Positions 11,800 through 24,140 of a stretch of DNA of 64,000 bases are shown here, piece by piece (within the stretch, counting starts at the first letter, position 1; every line of letters starts with the position of its first letter). The stretch is from assembly GCA_015680685.1 (NCBI GenBank), contig MNCI01002085.1, positions 188,432 to 252,431 on the forward strand. The letters are read 5' to 3'. The notes under the pieces are model-generated. The model was not told the DNA's origin. It made no database searches and saw only the letters and a list, made by a program, of their open reading frames with translations. Origin of the DNA: Gnetum montanum. Its lineage: Eukaryota > Streptophyta > Gnetopsida > Gnetales > Gnetaceae. Made by a program: the position numbers and the translations under genes.

Positions 11800-14105
11800 T
11801 TCTCTGCCCAAGTTTGATGGAGCTCATCAGTCGATGCCTTAACAATATTAAGTGGTATATGCTCATCTTGATGAGTATGTACCTAGTTTCACCTTCATCA
11901 TACATCACGATGAATAACTACAATGGTGTGACATGGAGGGTAGCATTGTCTTGCCACATAATCGATCCATCCCTACAATGCTCCAACAAGTGCTTATATG
12001 ATGGGATCTCCAAGAATGTCATGCTAAGTATGTTGTGCAAGATACTGATGCCAAGTATTATCATCCCACTAAGGCACAATGTCTACGAGATTGACAACTA
12101 GAACAACACCATGAATTTGCAAAGGAAAAAGTATTTAATAATTCCCCATTCCTACTGTACCAAAAAGATGGTGGGGAACCCTTCTATGGGGGTTTCCCAT
12201 TTAGTGAAATCCCTCTCTTTAACTTCAGTGAAGGAGGTCAAATTCATAACCTACGGTCCACAATTCGCAATCTTGATTTTGGCAAGAATGGATCCAATAA
12301 CAAAGAAAGATCTAATGAGGCAAGCCAAGGCATGAGTGCAGACAAGAAAAAAGATCATGATCATGGCCACGATTGCCAATGAGTGGTGGTAGGCACCGTG
12401 ATGGTGCTAGTCCTCCTTCCTCTTTACCTTCATCATCATTTTCTTCTTATTCTAGCTCTGCTAGCAACCGAAGTAGGTGAGACCATGATGGGGGTGACCA
12501 AAATGACCAATCGGACTGAAATGATCGAAGGGACCATCTGGAAAGGCAAGATCAAGGGCATGGACATTCAAGAGAAGCACATCACCATGAACAAAGGGGG
12601 TAGTAGAGGGCATCATAGGCACCATAATCATAGCCTCGATGAGCCTTTTCTTGATACCTGAAGTATGCTCAATATTGTAGAGGCAATATGAATTCCAACA
12701 AGGCATGTGAAGGATAGTCAAATTAAAAAGCTAGACATGAACAATATTCCTTGGTTTGAAGGGGGATATAACTTTTATTTACATAACCATCTCAAAGCTT
12801 TTCAAGATGCATGTACTTTGCATAACATAGAGAATGAGTGGCAAAAGCTTAAGTTATTTCCAAGGACACTCATCAAAGAAGCAGAAAACTGGTACTAGTC
12901 CTCAGAGCCAAAATCTATCAAATGATGGAATGCCATGCTTAAAATTGTTTAACAATAAATATCAAATATACTGTAGAGTGTCTAACTTGAGAAGGCAAAT
13001 CCAAGGATAAAAACAAAGAACACATGAATCCTTGGATGCCACCATCAATCAATACTATTCCTTAATGCACAAATGTCTTGGCCATGGTTATTCTCAACTG
13101 GATCAACTTCGCCACATTATAGATGGGATTTGATTAGAAATGAAGAGAACCCTTGGTGTCTATGTCCAAGGGCAAATATCAAAATTAAACATCCATCAAA
13201 TACAAAGACTAATCAAGCAGGTAGCTAAAGAGGAGGGTGAATTAAGAAAAAGAGAAAGTGCAAACAAATATAACCACAATCCTTCCATTCACAAGAGGGA
13301 GATTTGATTCTATGATAGTGAGGAAGAATCTACACCTGATGAGGTGGTGAATAGGAAAACCTTACCACTCCAAAAATTTCAATTTGAAATTACAACCAAG
13401 GTTGATTAGTTATGGGACTCCATGGATAGCAGCAGATTTAAGTTGTTCTAAACATTTCTGAAGAGTCTAAAGAACAAGGTAGTAATTGTGAGTGTAGAAG
13501 GCACAAGGAAGTTGAATTTGTCTATCAAAAAAGTAAGGGTAAGATTACTGCAATAGAAGAAGTTGTAGAAAGCAAATCAGATGATGATGGTGGATGTGAC
13601 ATTTGCCAGTATGTATGTCCTAAGGGATGTTGCTCCATAGTGTCACATTTATAGGAGTCTAGGGTGTATGCTTTGAATTCATAACTAACAGAAAGGTAAA
13701 CATCCAAAAGATTACCTTATCCTCAAGGTAATTTTAGGTAGTTTCACTAGCAGCAGTAATATTATCCTAGTGGAACTCCATAACAACGATATGAGAAGTA
13801 TCAATAGTAGTAGTAACCACAAGCATGAGCACTGGCATAACCAAGGTAATGATACCCTTATAGACAACCTGATCCATATGGGTACTGTGTTTAGAAACCC
13901 CTATCTCCACGTGAGTCCTCTAGTTACGTTTTCACTTTCCAATCTCACTACCATCCTTTTGATTATTATCGAACTCATTCTTCACATGAAAGAAGCGATG
14001 CCAACTTTTATCCTTATCCCCCTCCTATCCCTGCACATGTTCCTCCTCCATCTACATAGCTACCACCTGCTCCACCCATGTAGGGTGAACTACTAGCTCC
14101 ATTGT
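11800..14105 (+). pseudogene. gag: E3 gag
   Basis: N-terminal Gag (11800-12110) matches the E5 copy at 60660-60900. A Gag core lies at 12707-12898, ending at LKLFPRTLIKEAENWY. A linker with a repeated charged KREVRF-like region follows, then the zinc-binding-like motif at 13595-13648, where the first His is Cys. The tail (13740-14100) is Tyr/Pro/His rich. Stops and frameshifts are scattered throughout. Confidence 0.65.
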
Positions 14106-14209
14106 AATAATGCAATGCTACTAGGGCTATTAATCTACAATCAGTTCATCAACTAAGTGGGTCAAATACTTGATAAAGGAAAAGATCTTTCTTTCAATCT
14201 CATAGTCCA

Positions 14210-14830
14210 CCCGTGGTTGATAATCCTTTTCCTCCATCATCCTCTATATCAAATTCCTTCAAGTCTCCTTCAAATCAAAATCTACTTAGGTTTCATACTA
14301 TGATGCTTACTCACATTGTATCTGATTGGATCCATGCTAGAAACCTTCCCAAGAAACTAGTCGATCCTACAAGTCCTCTCATCTATTTGCAGATTGCTAG
14401 GAATGAACCATGTAAAGGTCTTCTCAACTGAGGTTCTAGTGTCAATTTAATTTCTCATGAGATGTACATTGCATGAAACCTACCTCCTCTCAAGAAGAGA
14501 AATATCATATTAGAATTGATAGAGCAATCCATCACTATTCCATTGGGAGTGATGGAAGCCATTGTTATCACTATTTTTGGGTGGTCTTATCCTATTGATT
14601 TCCTAGTGATCAAGATGAAGAACTGCAAAGGGGATTTCCCAATCATCATGGAAAGAGCATGGTTTAGCATAATTGATGTAAGAATGGACATTAAAGATCT
14701 TTCCCTAAAAATATCCAATGAAAATGCATTTAGAAAGATCGAGAAGAAGCAAGTTCCATGCATCATGTATAGCGACACAGGGTGTAATTGTGTGCAGAAA
14801 CTTTGGGCCATGAAATAAGCATCTATCTTT
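14210..14830 (+). pseudogene. pro: E3 protease
   Basis: The sequence reads HTVSDWIHARNLPKKL-like, then the active-site segment where DSG has become N-stop-G near 14427-14437, then an open 100-codon stretch (14516-14818) with the conserved GWSYPIDFLVIK and FPIIMERAW blocks. It is inactive at the catalytic Asp. The N-terminal flank matches the antisense copies at 24.0 and 38.4 kb. Confidence 0.65.
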
Positions 14831-14960
14831 GCATGCAAGAAGTGTGCACTAGAAGTAGAAATTCAAAGGTGTCTATATGTAGTAGCCATAAAACAAAAGA
14901 ACACCCAGTGTTGACCATTGATTTTGAGAGTAGCACACTTTGCATGGAACCAACTAAGAG

Positions 14961-15517
14961 CGTCTTCCTTGACAAAAACTCGGCCAGAGCCTCTTCCCTG
15001 ACAAACTGTGATGGCACCAACAGTAGTGGCAAGGTAGAGCACCATGCGCAGCATAGTGCATGGTGGTAGGGATGCCTCTCCATTCTATAGTGGCTATAGT
15101 GGCAGCAAGCGGGGTTCTCTAATTTTTTTTGGACGCAAGGTGGCAAGCAACAGTAGACATGTCTGCATTAAGTCTTTTCTTAGAATTTTTTAATTTCAAT
15201 TGCCAAACTCTCGATTTAACTTATATATGTTTTTTAAACATCACATAGGCAGCAACGAAAATTTGCATTTTATTTTGGGTTATTTATTATACTTTTTTTT
15301 CTTAAAAAATTACACAAATTATAAAATTTTTCAATATTATTATTAAATTTAAGTTTTTAATATTTTGTTTAAAATATTATTTTATTTGATTTATCACATA
15401 GCCCTTTCCAGTTAAGACTATTCTCAGGTTTCTGTACCCATACAGGAGGCATCCTAGGTGATATTCTTAAAAAAAGTTTTCATAGGTGTTGGCCTATCCA
15501 AAATTTATGCATCAATA
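14961..15517 (+). repeat. Truncated family 1 5' LTR of unit A
   Basis: Only the last 540 or so bases of a 2.5-kb LTR remain. Clear match to the LTR at 29876-32380 begins around AACTCGG (14977) and runs to TGCATCAATA. The join to E3 at about 14961 carries 16 bases (CGTCTTCCTTGACAAA) that look copied from the LTR itself, where CCTCTTCCTTGACAAA occurs a few bases downstream of the same place. Confidence 0.75.
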
Positions 15518-15523
15518 CCTGTT

Positions 15524-15540
15524 TGGCATTAGAAGGAGGG
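15524..15540 (+). other. Unit A primer-binding site
   Basis: TGGCATTAGAAGGAGGG lies 6 bases after the LTR end. Units B and C have TGGCGTTAGA at the same place. It resembles the TGGCGCTAGAAGGAGGG primer sites I recall for some plant Tat-type elements. I could not assign the tRNA. Confidence 0.55.
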
Positions 15541-15871
15541 TAGTTTCTCAACCTCTTCTTCATTTTATGTTCTGTTTGTTAAAAAAAAAAAATTTCTATT
15601 CTTACTATTGATTTGCACTGTCTATTTTTGTTTTTGCCTCCCTATTTTCAGTTTTATTGCTCTATTTTAGTTTTATTTTCAAATCTCCAAACTTAAATTC
15701 TAGTAATCCTTCTTTAAATTTACTTTTCTAAAATTTTGCAATTTCAATTTTATTTTTTAAAAAATAATAAAAAATAAATAAAATAAATAAATATAGCATT
15801 CAAATGTTTTTCCATTTTCTTTAATTTTCAAAGTTTATTAGCATTTTACATTTCCTATTATTTTTCATTTT
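15541..15871 (+). other. Unit A untranslated leader
   Basis: AT-rich leader between primer site and gag with T-rich and A-rich runs (for example 15755-15795). It is collinear with 32404-32717 and 49634-49965. Nothing coding is seen. Confidence 0.6.
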
Positions 15872-17600
15872 ATGAGTGACTCTTCTTACGGAACATCTCA
15901 ACAAAGAGCTTCTATTCCTACCCCTAGTCAACCAGCTACTTGTCAATTTACTTTGAGAAAACAATGAGCTTCACTTTTTCCAAGTTCAATTATTAAGAAA
16001 CCTCAGACTAAGATGGCAGCCCATCAACCTTCGACTCCCTTAGAAAGAAACCCTTTTAACTTTCATAACTACCATGAAATACCAAAATCCCTTCAGAACA
16101 TAAACCTATTCTTCGATCCTACAAGCCCTAAGAATGATGCCCACCAATACATACGATGTTTTGAAACCTTATTAGGGATCCACAACATTGTACATAATGA
16201 TGTGGCATGTAGAGTGTTCATAACAACATTTAGAACCAAAGAAACCCAATGGTTCTTAATGCTTCCTGATGCCTCTATTAACACATGGCAAGAATTCAAA
16301 AATAAGTTTTTGAATTAGTTTGACAAATTTACAAGCTTTGCTATCATATCAAGCAACTTTACCAGCCTAAGAAAGCTCCTTGGGGAAAATGTTAGGGATT
16401 ATAACCTTAGATTCCTTTATAAACTTTCCTATGTGCCAAATGAGATGCGACCACAACCTGATGGTATACTCAACTTCTATCTCTCTACCATCGATCCATT
16501 CTTCGCTTATGCCATCAAATCTGATTTCAACATAACAAAAATATAAGGTGCAATGTCTAAAGTTGTGGAAGTAGAGAAAATAACCCTTATGAACAACATC
16601 CAAACCCAATTTGGGATAATGAGTGTTAATAACCCTATGCAATCAAACCCCTCTACTCTTACCAACTTGTCAAACATCTAATGATATGCCTCAAGATGTT
16701 TCTCACTTTCAACCAACTCAACCTTTAAGTAATTACTCTCAAGGCCCCATGTCCTCTTCATTCTTACCATCCAACACTGGTTTAAATGATGACCAATCAA
16801 AAGCCTTGATCCAATCCATTATAAGCCTAAACAAGACATCAAATTCTATTAAACCACCAACCCAAACTCAAGATTAGATGATCCAAATACTCACTTCACT
16901 ACAAAAGCTATCCAATGAATTGATTGAGATAAAGAGAAATAATAACAAAGGTCCTATACAACAAAAAAAATAGGTGCATCAATCAACGATGATTATTTTC
17001 ATCTTCATAATACGAGGCAAAATTCTGAAAAGACTTGTCCTCAATTAATGGCATTGTATGGTGATAATACCCAAGGGCAACAAAATGGGAAAACCCCTAT
17101 CATGGTCCTTAATGTACCTCATGAGATGGAAAATGAAGAGTTTTTCTCATTAGAACAAGTTATGGTAGGTGACCATAACCCACAAAACACTTTCTACCAC
17201 AAAATTAGTGACATTATGAATGCTACACAGCAACAAACTAGGAAAACTTCATATACACCTCCAAATAGAAGAGTTCTTAGTCAAAACAATGCAAACAACC
17301 AGTCCGATTCATCCCAAGTAACTACCCCACAATGAGCAAACCCCCCTTCTATACTTAGAAGAGTCCCATCTAAACAAGAAGTCAAAGATGAACATAAGAA
17401 TTATGATTTAGTTGAGGACTTAAAAAGAGTTAAACCCAACATTTTGATGTATGACCTCCTCTAGTTCAATGAAATGAAAGAAGTGATTCGGGATATGGGT
17501 TATATACCTGAAGCCCAAAGAGAGAAATCTCCATCCTCGAAAGGCAAGTTCACTTCGCAGAAAGTCCTAACATACTATCAATACAAAACGCAAATAATTC
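15872..17600 (+). pseudogene. gag: Family 1 gag, unit A
   Basis: The ATG at 15872 starts MSDSSYGTSQQRAS and is shared with units B and C, so I take it as the ancestral start. An in-frame TGA follows at about codon 32. The Gag core is in 16013-16318, with NPFNFHNYHEIPKSLQN and a WFLMLPDASINTWQEFKNKF block typical of retrotransposon Gag. A stop after NLSN (16680) marks a frame change shared by all three units. The zinc-knuckle segment near 17000 is damaged (first Cys is Phe, second His is Asn). Confidence 0.7.
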
Positions 17601-17601
17601 C

Positions 17602-18237
17602 ATGTCTAGCAAGAAGAACCATCCCTCTTTCCTAACCACTTTTATTATTTTAGGAAAGACTGTCCATAACTATTTAATGGATTCTGGTGCAACTGTTAGT
17701 GTTATGCCTCTTGACGTTTGTAACGCTTTAGGAGCACAAATGATACCACAAACAAAAAGTGTGATTCAACTCAATGGATCTAATGTACCTGTGGTAGGAT
17801 TATTAAAAGGAAAAAAGATACAACTTAAGTAATACCCTACATTTACATGTTATACGGATATCCTAGTAGTTGACATGACACCCATATATGGTGTGCTCTT
17901 ATATAGGAATTTTGGAGCTAATTTTGGGGGCTTCTTTAGGTTGGATTTCTTAGAATTATTGATCCCAATCAAAGGAAAATCTAAATATATGATTATACCT
18001 AGGGAACCCTTTTATAAGAAAGTGGTAACAACTTTTGATCAACAAACTACACCTCTAGGAAATCAAAACAACAATCATTTCATTGGAGTAGTCAAACTAG
18101 GACTTGGTGAATATTCCTTAAATGATGATATAGATGAGGCTACATACATAAACCCTTTTGCATACACATATTCTACTCAATTTTACCAAGCTTTTAGGGA
18201 ATGTGAGAAGGTGTATGAAGATACTTTGCCATATCAC
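17602..18237 (+). pseudogene. pro: Family 1 protease, unit A
   Basis: The catalytic motif is intact here (MDSGATVSVMPLDVCNALG), unlike units B and C. One stop (17830-17832), where unit C has CAA, separates the N- and C-terminal halves. The region continues without a frameshift into aRH. It would process Gag and Pol. Confidence 0.75.
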
Positions 18238-19095
18238 CAACATGATGGAAAAACCTTTCTTTTCAGTGACCCACCACCACTAGGAAATGATAAAGACATA
18301 AGTGAGATTCTAACTAATGAAATATTAGATGATGGATCAAAATTTGATGATGATCACTGTTACCTCGATCAAATGGATAATTTCTTAGATTTTATGAACT
18401 TGAATACGTGGATATTTAGAGTGGATGGTGCTTCTTCCAAGAAAGGATGTGGAGTTGGAAAAATGCTTATTCCTCCTAGTGAAGCTCCTATTCTTAAAGC
18501 TATTAATTTCACTCAACCAATGACCAACAACATGGTTGAATATGAAGCACTAATTCATGGGATTAAACTAGCTAAATACTATGATTTGTCCAAACTTAAA
18601 ATCTATAGCAACTCCCAACTAATAGTGAATCAAGCCAATGGTATCTTTGATGATAAAGACATCACCACGAAAGCATACAACACTTACATTCTTGAACTTA
18701 TTAAAGAATTTGAATGTGTAACCATTGAACATGTACATAGGAAAGAAAATTATATTCCCAATGCACTAGCCCAAATGACTACCACCTTGGATGTCCCTTT
18801 TAAATTTAATCCTTGGAATTTAGAAATCATTATCGAAAAGGTAAATTCCTATTCTATCCCTAATAATATCTCTTCTTTTCAAGTGTTTGATGGTGATGAC
18901 CATATTTGTAAATTCCTATTTTCTCAAGGAGAATTCAGCGATCTAGGAGATACATCCAAGGATGTTGTGTTTTTAAACAAGATATCTCTTGAAACTATAG
19001 TTAGGAAAGCCTTATTTAATGACCTACACACCAAAGCCATGGATTTATCAAAAAACAATAATTGGCAAACGTTAGCTCAAACTGAAACAATTTAA
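18238..19095 (+). pseudogene. Archaeal-type RNase H (aRH), unit A, located before RT
   Basis: It lies in a 406-codon open frame (17875-19095) shared with the protease C-terminus. The aRH core runs about 18410-18790: FRVDGASSKKG (first Asp, codon 18424), NMVEYEALIHGIKLA (Glu, 18538), IYSNSQLIVNQANG and HVHRKENYIPNALAQ. The third catalytic Asp is Asn in this copy (18610-18612) but Asp in B and C. The fourth, normally Asp in ADALA, is Asn in all three units. Plant Tat elements carry such a second RNase H, but commonly after the native one; here it sits between protease and RT. A 100-residue linker of unknown role follows. Confidence 0.75.
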
Positions 19096-19096
19096 A

Positions 19097-20654
19097 TTCA
19101 AAAGGGAGGAAAAAAAATACCCTGTAAGAATAGGAGCTTTTTTACATCTAGATGAAAGATAAAGCTTTGTTGACCTATTACATGAATTTAATGATGTTCT
19201 GGCTTGGACTTACGAAGACCTTAGGACTTTTAATCCACTATTAATGATACATACCATTCCCCTAAGGCCAGAAACAAAACCATTTAGGCAAAAGCTTAGA
19301 CCTGTGAATCCAAAGATTAAAATCCTTATGAAAGAAGAAATTGATATAACTCCTAGAATCCAAAATAATTTATTCAGTAAGACACTCCTATTGGATCTCA
19401 AACTTAGTACCTATTAGGAAACAAACTGGTGAGTGAAGGTTATGTATTGATTTTTGTAACCTTAATACTTCTTGCATCAAGGATAATTATCCACTCCCTC
19501 TTATGGAGGAGTTATTGCAAATTGTGAATGGTGCTCAACTGTATTCCTTTTTGGATGGGTATTCAGGATATAACCAAATTTTAGTGAATAAGAAGGACCA
19601 ATACAAGACAACTTTTACAACAATGTGGGGAACCTTTGAATTCACTAAAATGCCATTTGGGCTCATAAATGCTAGCTCTACCTTCCAAAGAGCTATGGAA
19701 AAAAATTTTGAGGGGCTAATTAGAAAGTGTATTATTATCTACCTTGATGACTTAATTATTTTCTCTAAAGATAAAGGTACGCACCTTAAAGACCTTAGAA
19801 ATTTTTTTATGAGATGTAGACAATTTGGCATCACCTTGAATGCAAAGAAATCCATCTGTGGTGTTCAAAGTGGTAAATTTATGGGTCATATACTGACCAA
19901 AGAGGACATTGTGATTGATCCTAAGCGAGTAAATGCAATTTTAGAAGTACCTTACCCTTTATCCAAGACTGATCTAAGGGATTTCTTTGGTAAGATTAAT
20001 TTTGTTAGAGGATTTATCCCAATCTATGCTGAATTAGTTAGACCATTCAATGATATGCTTAAGAAAGATAGTAATATGCATTGGACAGATGATAGAAAGA
20101 ATGTGTTTCTTGCTATTAAAGAAGCTATAATAGATGCACCTATCCTAGCTTCTCCTTGGTATGAAAATGATTTCTACTTATATGCCTTTTCTAGCGATGT
20201 TACTGTTTCTGCTATCTTGATCCAAGACATAAACGATCAAGGTGAAAGACCCATAGCTTTCATGTCTGCACCTTAAAAGGATGCAGAATTAAGATACTCA
20301 CCGATAGAGAAGAAATTGTATGTTGTAATAAAAGCCTTGAAGAAATTCCACTACTACTTGTTAGACTCAAAATTCTTTGTCATTGTCCTTGATCTAAGCA
20401 CCATTGCTTTAGCCAAATTACAAGATCATAGTGAGAAACATGCTAAATGGGTTAGGAGCCTTCAAGAATATGATATTCAATGAAAGGTAGCAAAGTTAGT
20501 TTGAGGGACTGGTCTTGCTAAATTAATAGCTAAAGCTTCAGCCTTGGAAAATTGTGATGCATCCATAGATAAAGAATCAATTCCTCTTCATATATTGTCC
20601 ATTAATGAGGAAAATGATATCCCATTTGCTCCCAATCAATTGTATGATCAATGG
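19097..20654 (+). pseudogene. Family 1 RT and native RNase H, unit A
   Basis: The RT frame is open from 19503 to 20276. Blocks in order are TGEWRLCIDF (frame-shifted, about 19430), YSFLDGYSGYNQI, MPFGLINASSTFQ, the active-site box YLDD (about 19741) and GHILTKED. The native RNase H follows: its first Asp is replaced (FSSD where gypsy has TDASD), Glu is kept in PIEKKLY, and the final AD is LAK. Stops at 20276 and in the FQEYDIQ*K segment are shared with the duplicate at 25594. It is interrupted at 20654 by an antisense element; integrase resumes at 27320. Confidence 0.75.
20650..20654. repeat. Left target-site duplication of the insertion in unit A
   Basis: AATGG here pairs with CATGG at 27315-27319. 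Units B and C read GATCCATGG/GATCTATGG at the empty site, so the left copy carries one C-to-A change. Confidence 0.7.
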
Positions 20655-21480
20655 TAATGAGTGATGAGGTACCCCTACACTCAACCATATGAATACGAGC
20701 ATAGCATGCACGATCCAATCGAACTCCATAGACTAAGTACCTACACACCTTATGGAATAGTTAAGGTTAATTATTCATTGTCTTCCTAGACTTACTTGTA
20801 GTTTTCACGGTTGTATGGTTAAGTAAGTCTGAGGTATATGATTTTTATGTCTTTTTGGTTTTATCTCCTATGCTAACAAGGTGAAGGGTGAAGAGACTAA
20901 TTACTAACTTTAACTAACTAACTAAGCCTTAATTAACCTAGCATCGGTATTCGTTCCCACTTACCGTTCACACCTTGAACCGATGCAACCTTAGTTACTA
21001 AACACTAATCGTTGCTAGGATCACCAAGTGTAACACACATGCTCGAAGTGGTCGTACTAAGGCACTTAACTAGGAGAGAAGGGTTGAGAGAGATTTAATT
21101 AATAATAAAGAATTTAAATGGTAAACAATAAATAATAGTAAATAAAGTCCTATTTAGCCTATTCCATGCACTGCAAGGTTTATCCAAGAAGTTCATCTTT
21201 ATTGTTGTACACAAACATATGTTCAGGTAAAATATTTGCTCAAATAAAGATCCGTTCACTTTGGAGCTCCTACTGCGGGCACATGTAAAATATTCTATCT
21301 CTGGAGAGGTAAAACTACCAGAGTTTCCCTACAGTCTAGGCCTAGAATGAGAAACAAGGGAGAGCCACCTCTTATTTATAGACTTGGCGGCACACCATGA
21401 TATCGGGTACGCGATATTACATGGGATGTGATATCACGGTGGATGCAATATCATGGCCCATGCAATATCGCATCCCATCA
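20655..21480 (-). repeat. Family 2 LTR (3' LTR of the insertion in unit A)
   Basis: It runs from TAATGAGTGATGAGGTACCC (ancestral TGATGAGTGG) to GCATCCCATCA. On the minus strand it starts TGATGGGATGCG, followed by a GATATC-rich block (21395-21475) and a TATA box. It is collinear with 26486-27314, roughly nine in ten bases matching by eye. Confidence 0.85.
21371..21380 (-). promoter_or_regulatory. TATA box in family 2 LTR (unit A insertion)
   Basis: On the minus strand this reads TATAAATAAG, downstream of the GATATC-rich block. The same box occurs at 27202, 35732 and 41943. It is the likely core promoter of family 2. Confidence 0.5.
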
Positions 21481-21492
21481 TACCCCCATGAC
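21481..21492 (-). other. Polypurine tract of the insertion in unit A
   Basis: On the minus strand GTCATGGGGGTA directly precedes the LTR start TGATGGG. It sets the orientation of the element. Confidence 0.7.
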
Positions 21493-23089
21493 TGAATAAA
21501 AACTCATCCTCTAGTTCCTTACAAAATATTGGGATGGTATGGGATTATTGAATCAAATGGAACTAATGGGATGACATGTGAATGGATCATCATTAGAAGA
21601 CAAGAAAAAACTAGTATTCATTACAACAAGAGTGGACACTTTATACATTTGACATTAGGCCTTATTTGGTAGCTGAGAAAGAGAGAGAGAAAGAAGTTTT
21701 GTTGCTACCAATGCCAAGATTGCGCTTTTCGTTGTCCATCCATAAGCACGCCATTGATCTTGCTCTTTGCATAGCTACTTTCAGCACTGCTCCATTCCAA
21801 GTGTTCCGTCCAGATCCAATCCATTGTTGAATGATTACGATCTACACACACAACATACTCTTAATATTATCAAGGGTAAATGAATCACATTGCAATTGAT
21901 ACCTTGCTTCGGTGAAAGGTCCATTGGCTAAGTTGTGGTATCACTGATATGGGTTTGGAGATATATTCATGGTGACTACCAAAGGTGTAGGGGTTAGGAG
22001 AAAAATTGAAAAAATTTGGGTCTGGACCCCCATGATTAAGAGCAAACCTCTGGTAGTGATAGAATGGAGAAAGAAAAAGAACAAGGAAGATGGAAAAAAA
22101 GAGAAAACTACAATGTCGATGAAATGAATATCAAGATGGAAATGAAAAAAATAATATAGATTGCAAAACTGTTAGATGGAAATGAATAACAAGAGTTAAA
22201 GTCTTAACCATAAGAGTTTAACAAAATGAAAATAATGCGTCAACCAAAATATACACTAATGATACAACCGGTAATGAGGTGAACAATGGAGAGAAGGATG
22301 GAGAGACGAGAATGAAATGGAATCCCAAGAATAATGTGGTGAACAGCCCCTTGTGTATTTCATGATTAATGTGACTTAATAGATCCCATTCCAAGTTTGG
22401 CCTCAAAGAAACCACATCCAATGACTTCGCATTAATACCAATCCATCCACTTGAAGTAACAAGAATGTCTCCACCAAAGAGCCACCACCATTCTGACGAA
22501 ATGAAGGAGGAGTGAATGGGAAGCGAGAAGGGCCTTAGTTAGAGGGAACATTTTTATTTTAGTTCCATAACCAGTTCATGTAGCCCAAATGATTATTTCA
22601 TCTAAGGGGTGTGCTTTGAATTCTCACTATTTTTTTTTGTTTTATGTGTTTATACATGAGAACCACACCATGCAAAGACTTTGTTATTTTTATGAGCTCA
22701 GCTTCTCGATGATTGAGTAACATCGAAACGATAAGAAAACTCATGAAGAAAACATCCAAGCACCCAAGAGAATAGCCAACACAAATGCATCAAGTTCCCT
22801 TGAATTCACATCCTTTTCAATCCTTGAGTCCTTCCTTAGTTTGAGAAATACCCAATCACCGATTTGTTATAGTTCTTATTAGAAAGGGACTGTATATTTC
22901 CAAGCTGAGAGAGACCATAGAAATTTGTGGATGAATGGATGAAGTGGACTCATTTCCTGCTATATCAAAAGAAACATACCTTAGTTTCAACATCATAACT
23001 TAAAGGTAAAAATCAAACATTAGCAACCAATAGTAAAACAATTCATACCATCATGAAGAACACTTATTGGGTGAAAACATACAAGATGG

Positions 23090-23092
<3 letters not shown>

Positions 23093-23123
<31 letters not shown>
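23093..23123. repeat. (AC)n microsatellite
   Basis: About 15 copies of AC in the nested element. The unit B counterpart near 37587 reads CACACACATACTC, so it expanded in one copy. Confidence 0.9.
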
Positions 23124-23125
<2 letters not shown>

Positions 23126-23139
23126 TGAAAAAGTATAAT

Positions 23140-23265
23140 GATGTTGTAAAACAAAAACATGAAAAGTTAAAGAAATTTGTAAAACAAAAATGTGTAAAAA
23201 AAATGTGTAAAGAAAAACGTGTAAAACAAAAAGTGTAAAAAAAATATATAAAACAAAAATTAAAA
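23140..23265. repeat. A-rich minisatellite
   Basis: Irregular tandem copies of a 12-15 base unit like TGTGTAAAACAAAAA. A shorter, more A-rich version lies at 37625-37742 in the sister element. An ORF of lysine codons across it is a composition artefact. Confidence 0.7.
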
Positions 23266-23569
23266 AGAACTTAGGGCTCTAAATGATTAGCATAGGTGAC
23301 CATCTCCTCCATGACTAAATGGAAAGGGAGAGATCCAAAATAATGAACGTTTATTTGAATTTCTTAAAAGTTCCCAACTTCTTCCCATTGATGTTCTTAG
23401 ATTAAGGGGTGGAAGTTGGCGATGCTCATATTCCAATGTGTCTATGCTTTCGTTGTTGGTGTGAGTTATTCCCCCAATTCATTCCATGCATGTTGGTCAG
23501 TTTCTCTTCCATTTAGCCATCAACCACGGGGTTTCCTTTTGTTGTGTGGTTGCTACATATAGGAACCTT

Positions 23570-24140
23570 TGTCACAGAGTTTCTAGGGCACATCGGTTGC
23601 ATGCGGAAGATATTAAATTTTGCATCACCCATGATTCTTGCATGTCATCACCCTCTGAGTCACTATATGTGATGCAGAGAAATTTCTTCTTCTCGATATT
23701 TCCATAAATGTTTACCTTAGATATTTCCAAGGAAAGATTGTGGATCCCTAGGCATGCATCTATTGTACTTAGCCATGTCCTTCCCATTATAATTGGGAAA
23801 TCCCCTTCATTATTGTTAACTTCTATCACCAAGAAATCAGCTGGGTATGACCAACCACACACAGTGGTAATGATGTCCTCCACCAATCCCAAGGGAATGG
23901 TGATGGACTAGTCAGCCAGCTCCAGTTGAATATTTCTCTTCTTAAGTTGGGGCAGGTTCCAGGCTTGATACATCTCTCGTGATATTAAGTTGACTCTGGA
24001 ACCTGAGTCAAGAAGAGCCTTATGAGGTTTGTTACTGGAAACTTGGAGGTAGATTAAGGGACTTCCAGGGTCAGATAGTTTCCTGGGAAGCTGGTCTACC
24101 TTGATCCAGTTGATTACAGTATGTGTTAACATAACCGTAT
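23570..24140 (-). pseudogene. pro: Family 2 protease, unit A insertion
   Basis: On the minus strand HTVINWIKVDQLPRKL leads to ALLDSGSRVNLIS, with the catalytic DSG intact at 24001-24009. After one stop near 23908 come GWSYPADFLVIEV and FPIIMGRTWLSTIDA. It is better preserved than E2, E3 and E5, consistent with a later insertion. The C-terminus ends near 23570 and no RT follows. Confidence 0.75.

Larger units (their letters stand above)
11786..14960 (+). mobile_element. E3: truncated family 2 retrotransposon (gag-protease)
   Basis: It begins near the Gag N-terminus, abutting the end of E2, and runs through gag and protease before being cut at the truncated family 1 LTR at 14961. Neither LTR is present. 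It is collinear with E5 at the right end of the window. Confidence 0.7.
21493..23480 (-). other. Non-retroviral module replacing pol in the antisense element of unit A
   Basis: This 2-kb stretch sits where RT, RNase H and integrase would be. It matches 35845-38020 in the unit B insertion, so it belongs to the element subfamily. On the minus strand, 22218-22421 is open with a hydrophobic run (FTTLFLGFHFILVSPSF). A short GT..AG interval at 21842-21902 could be an intron, but 61 bases is short. No family was recognised. It may be captured host sequence or a long 3' untranslated region. Confidence 0.45.

Noticed and set aside
14823-15146. 107-codon minus-strand ORF
   Set aside because: It spans the E3/LTR junction and is antisense to both; no protein family pattern.
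23053-23238. ORF with a Thr-His run and Lys-rich tail
   Set aside because: It is the translation of an (AC)n microsatellite and an A-rich minisatellite.
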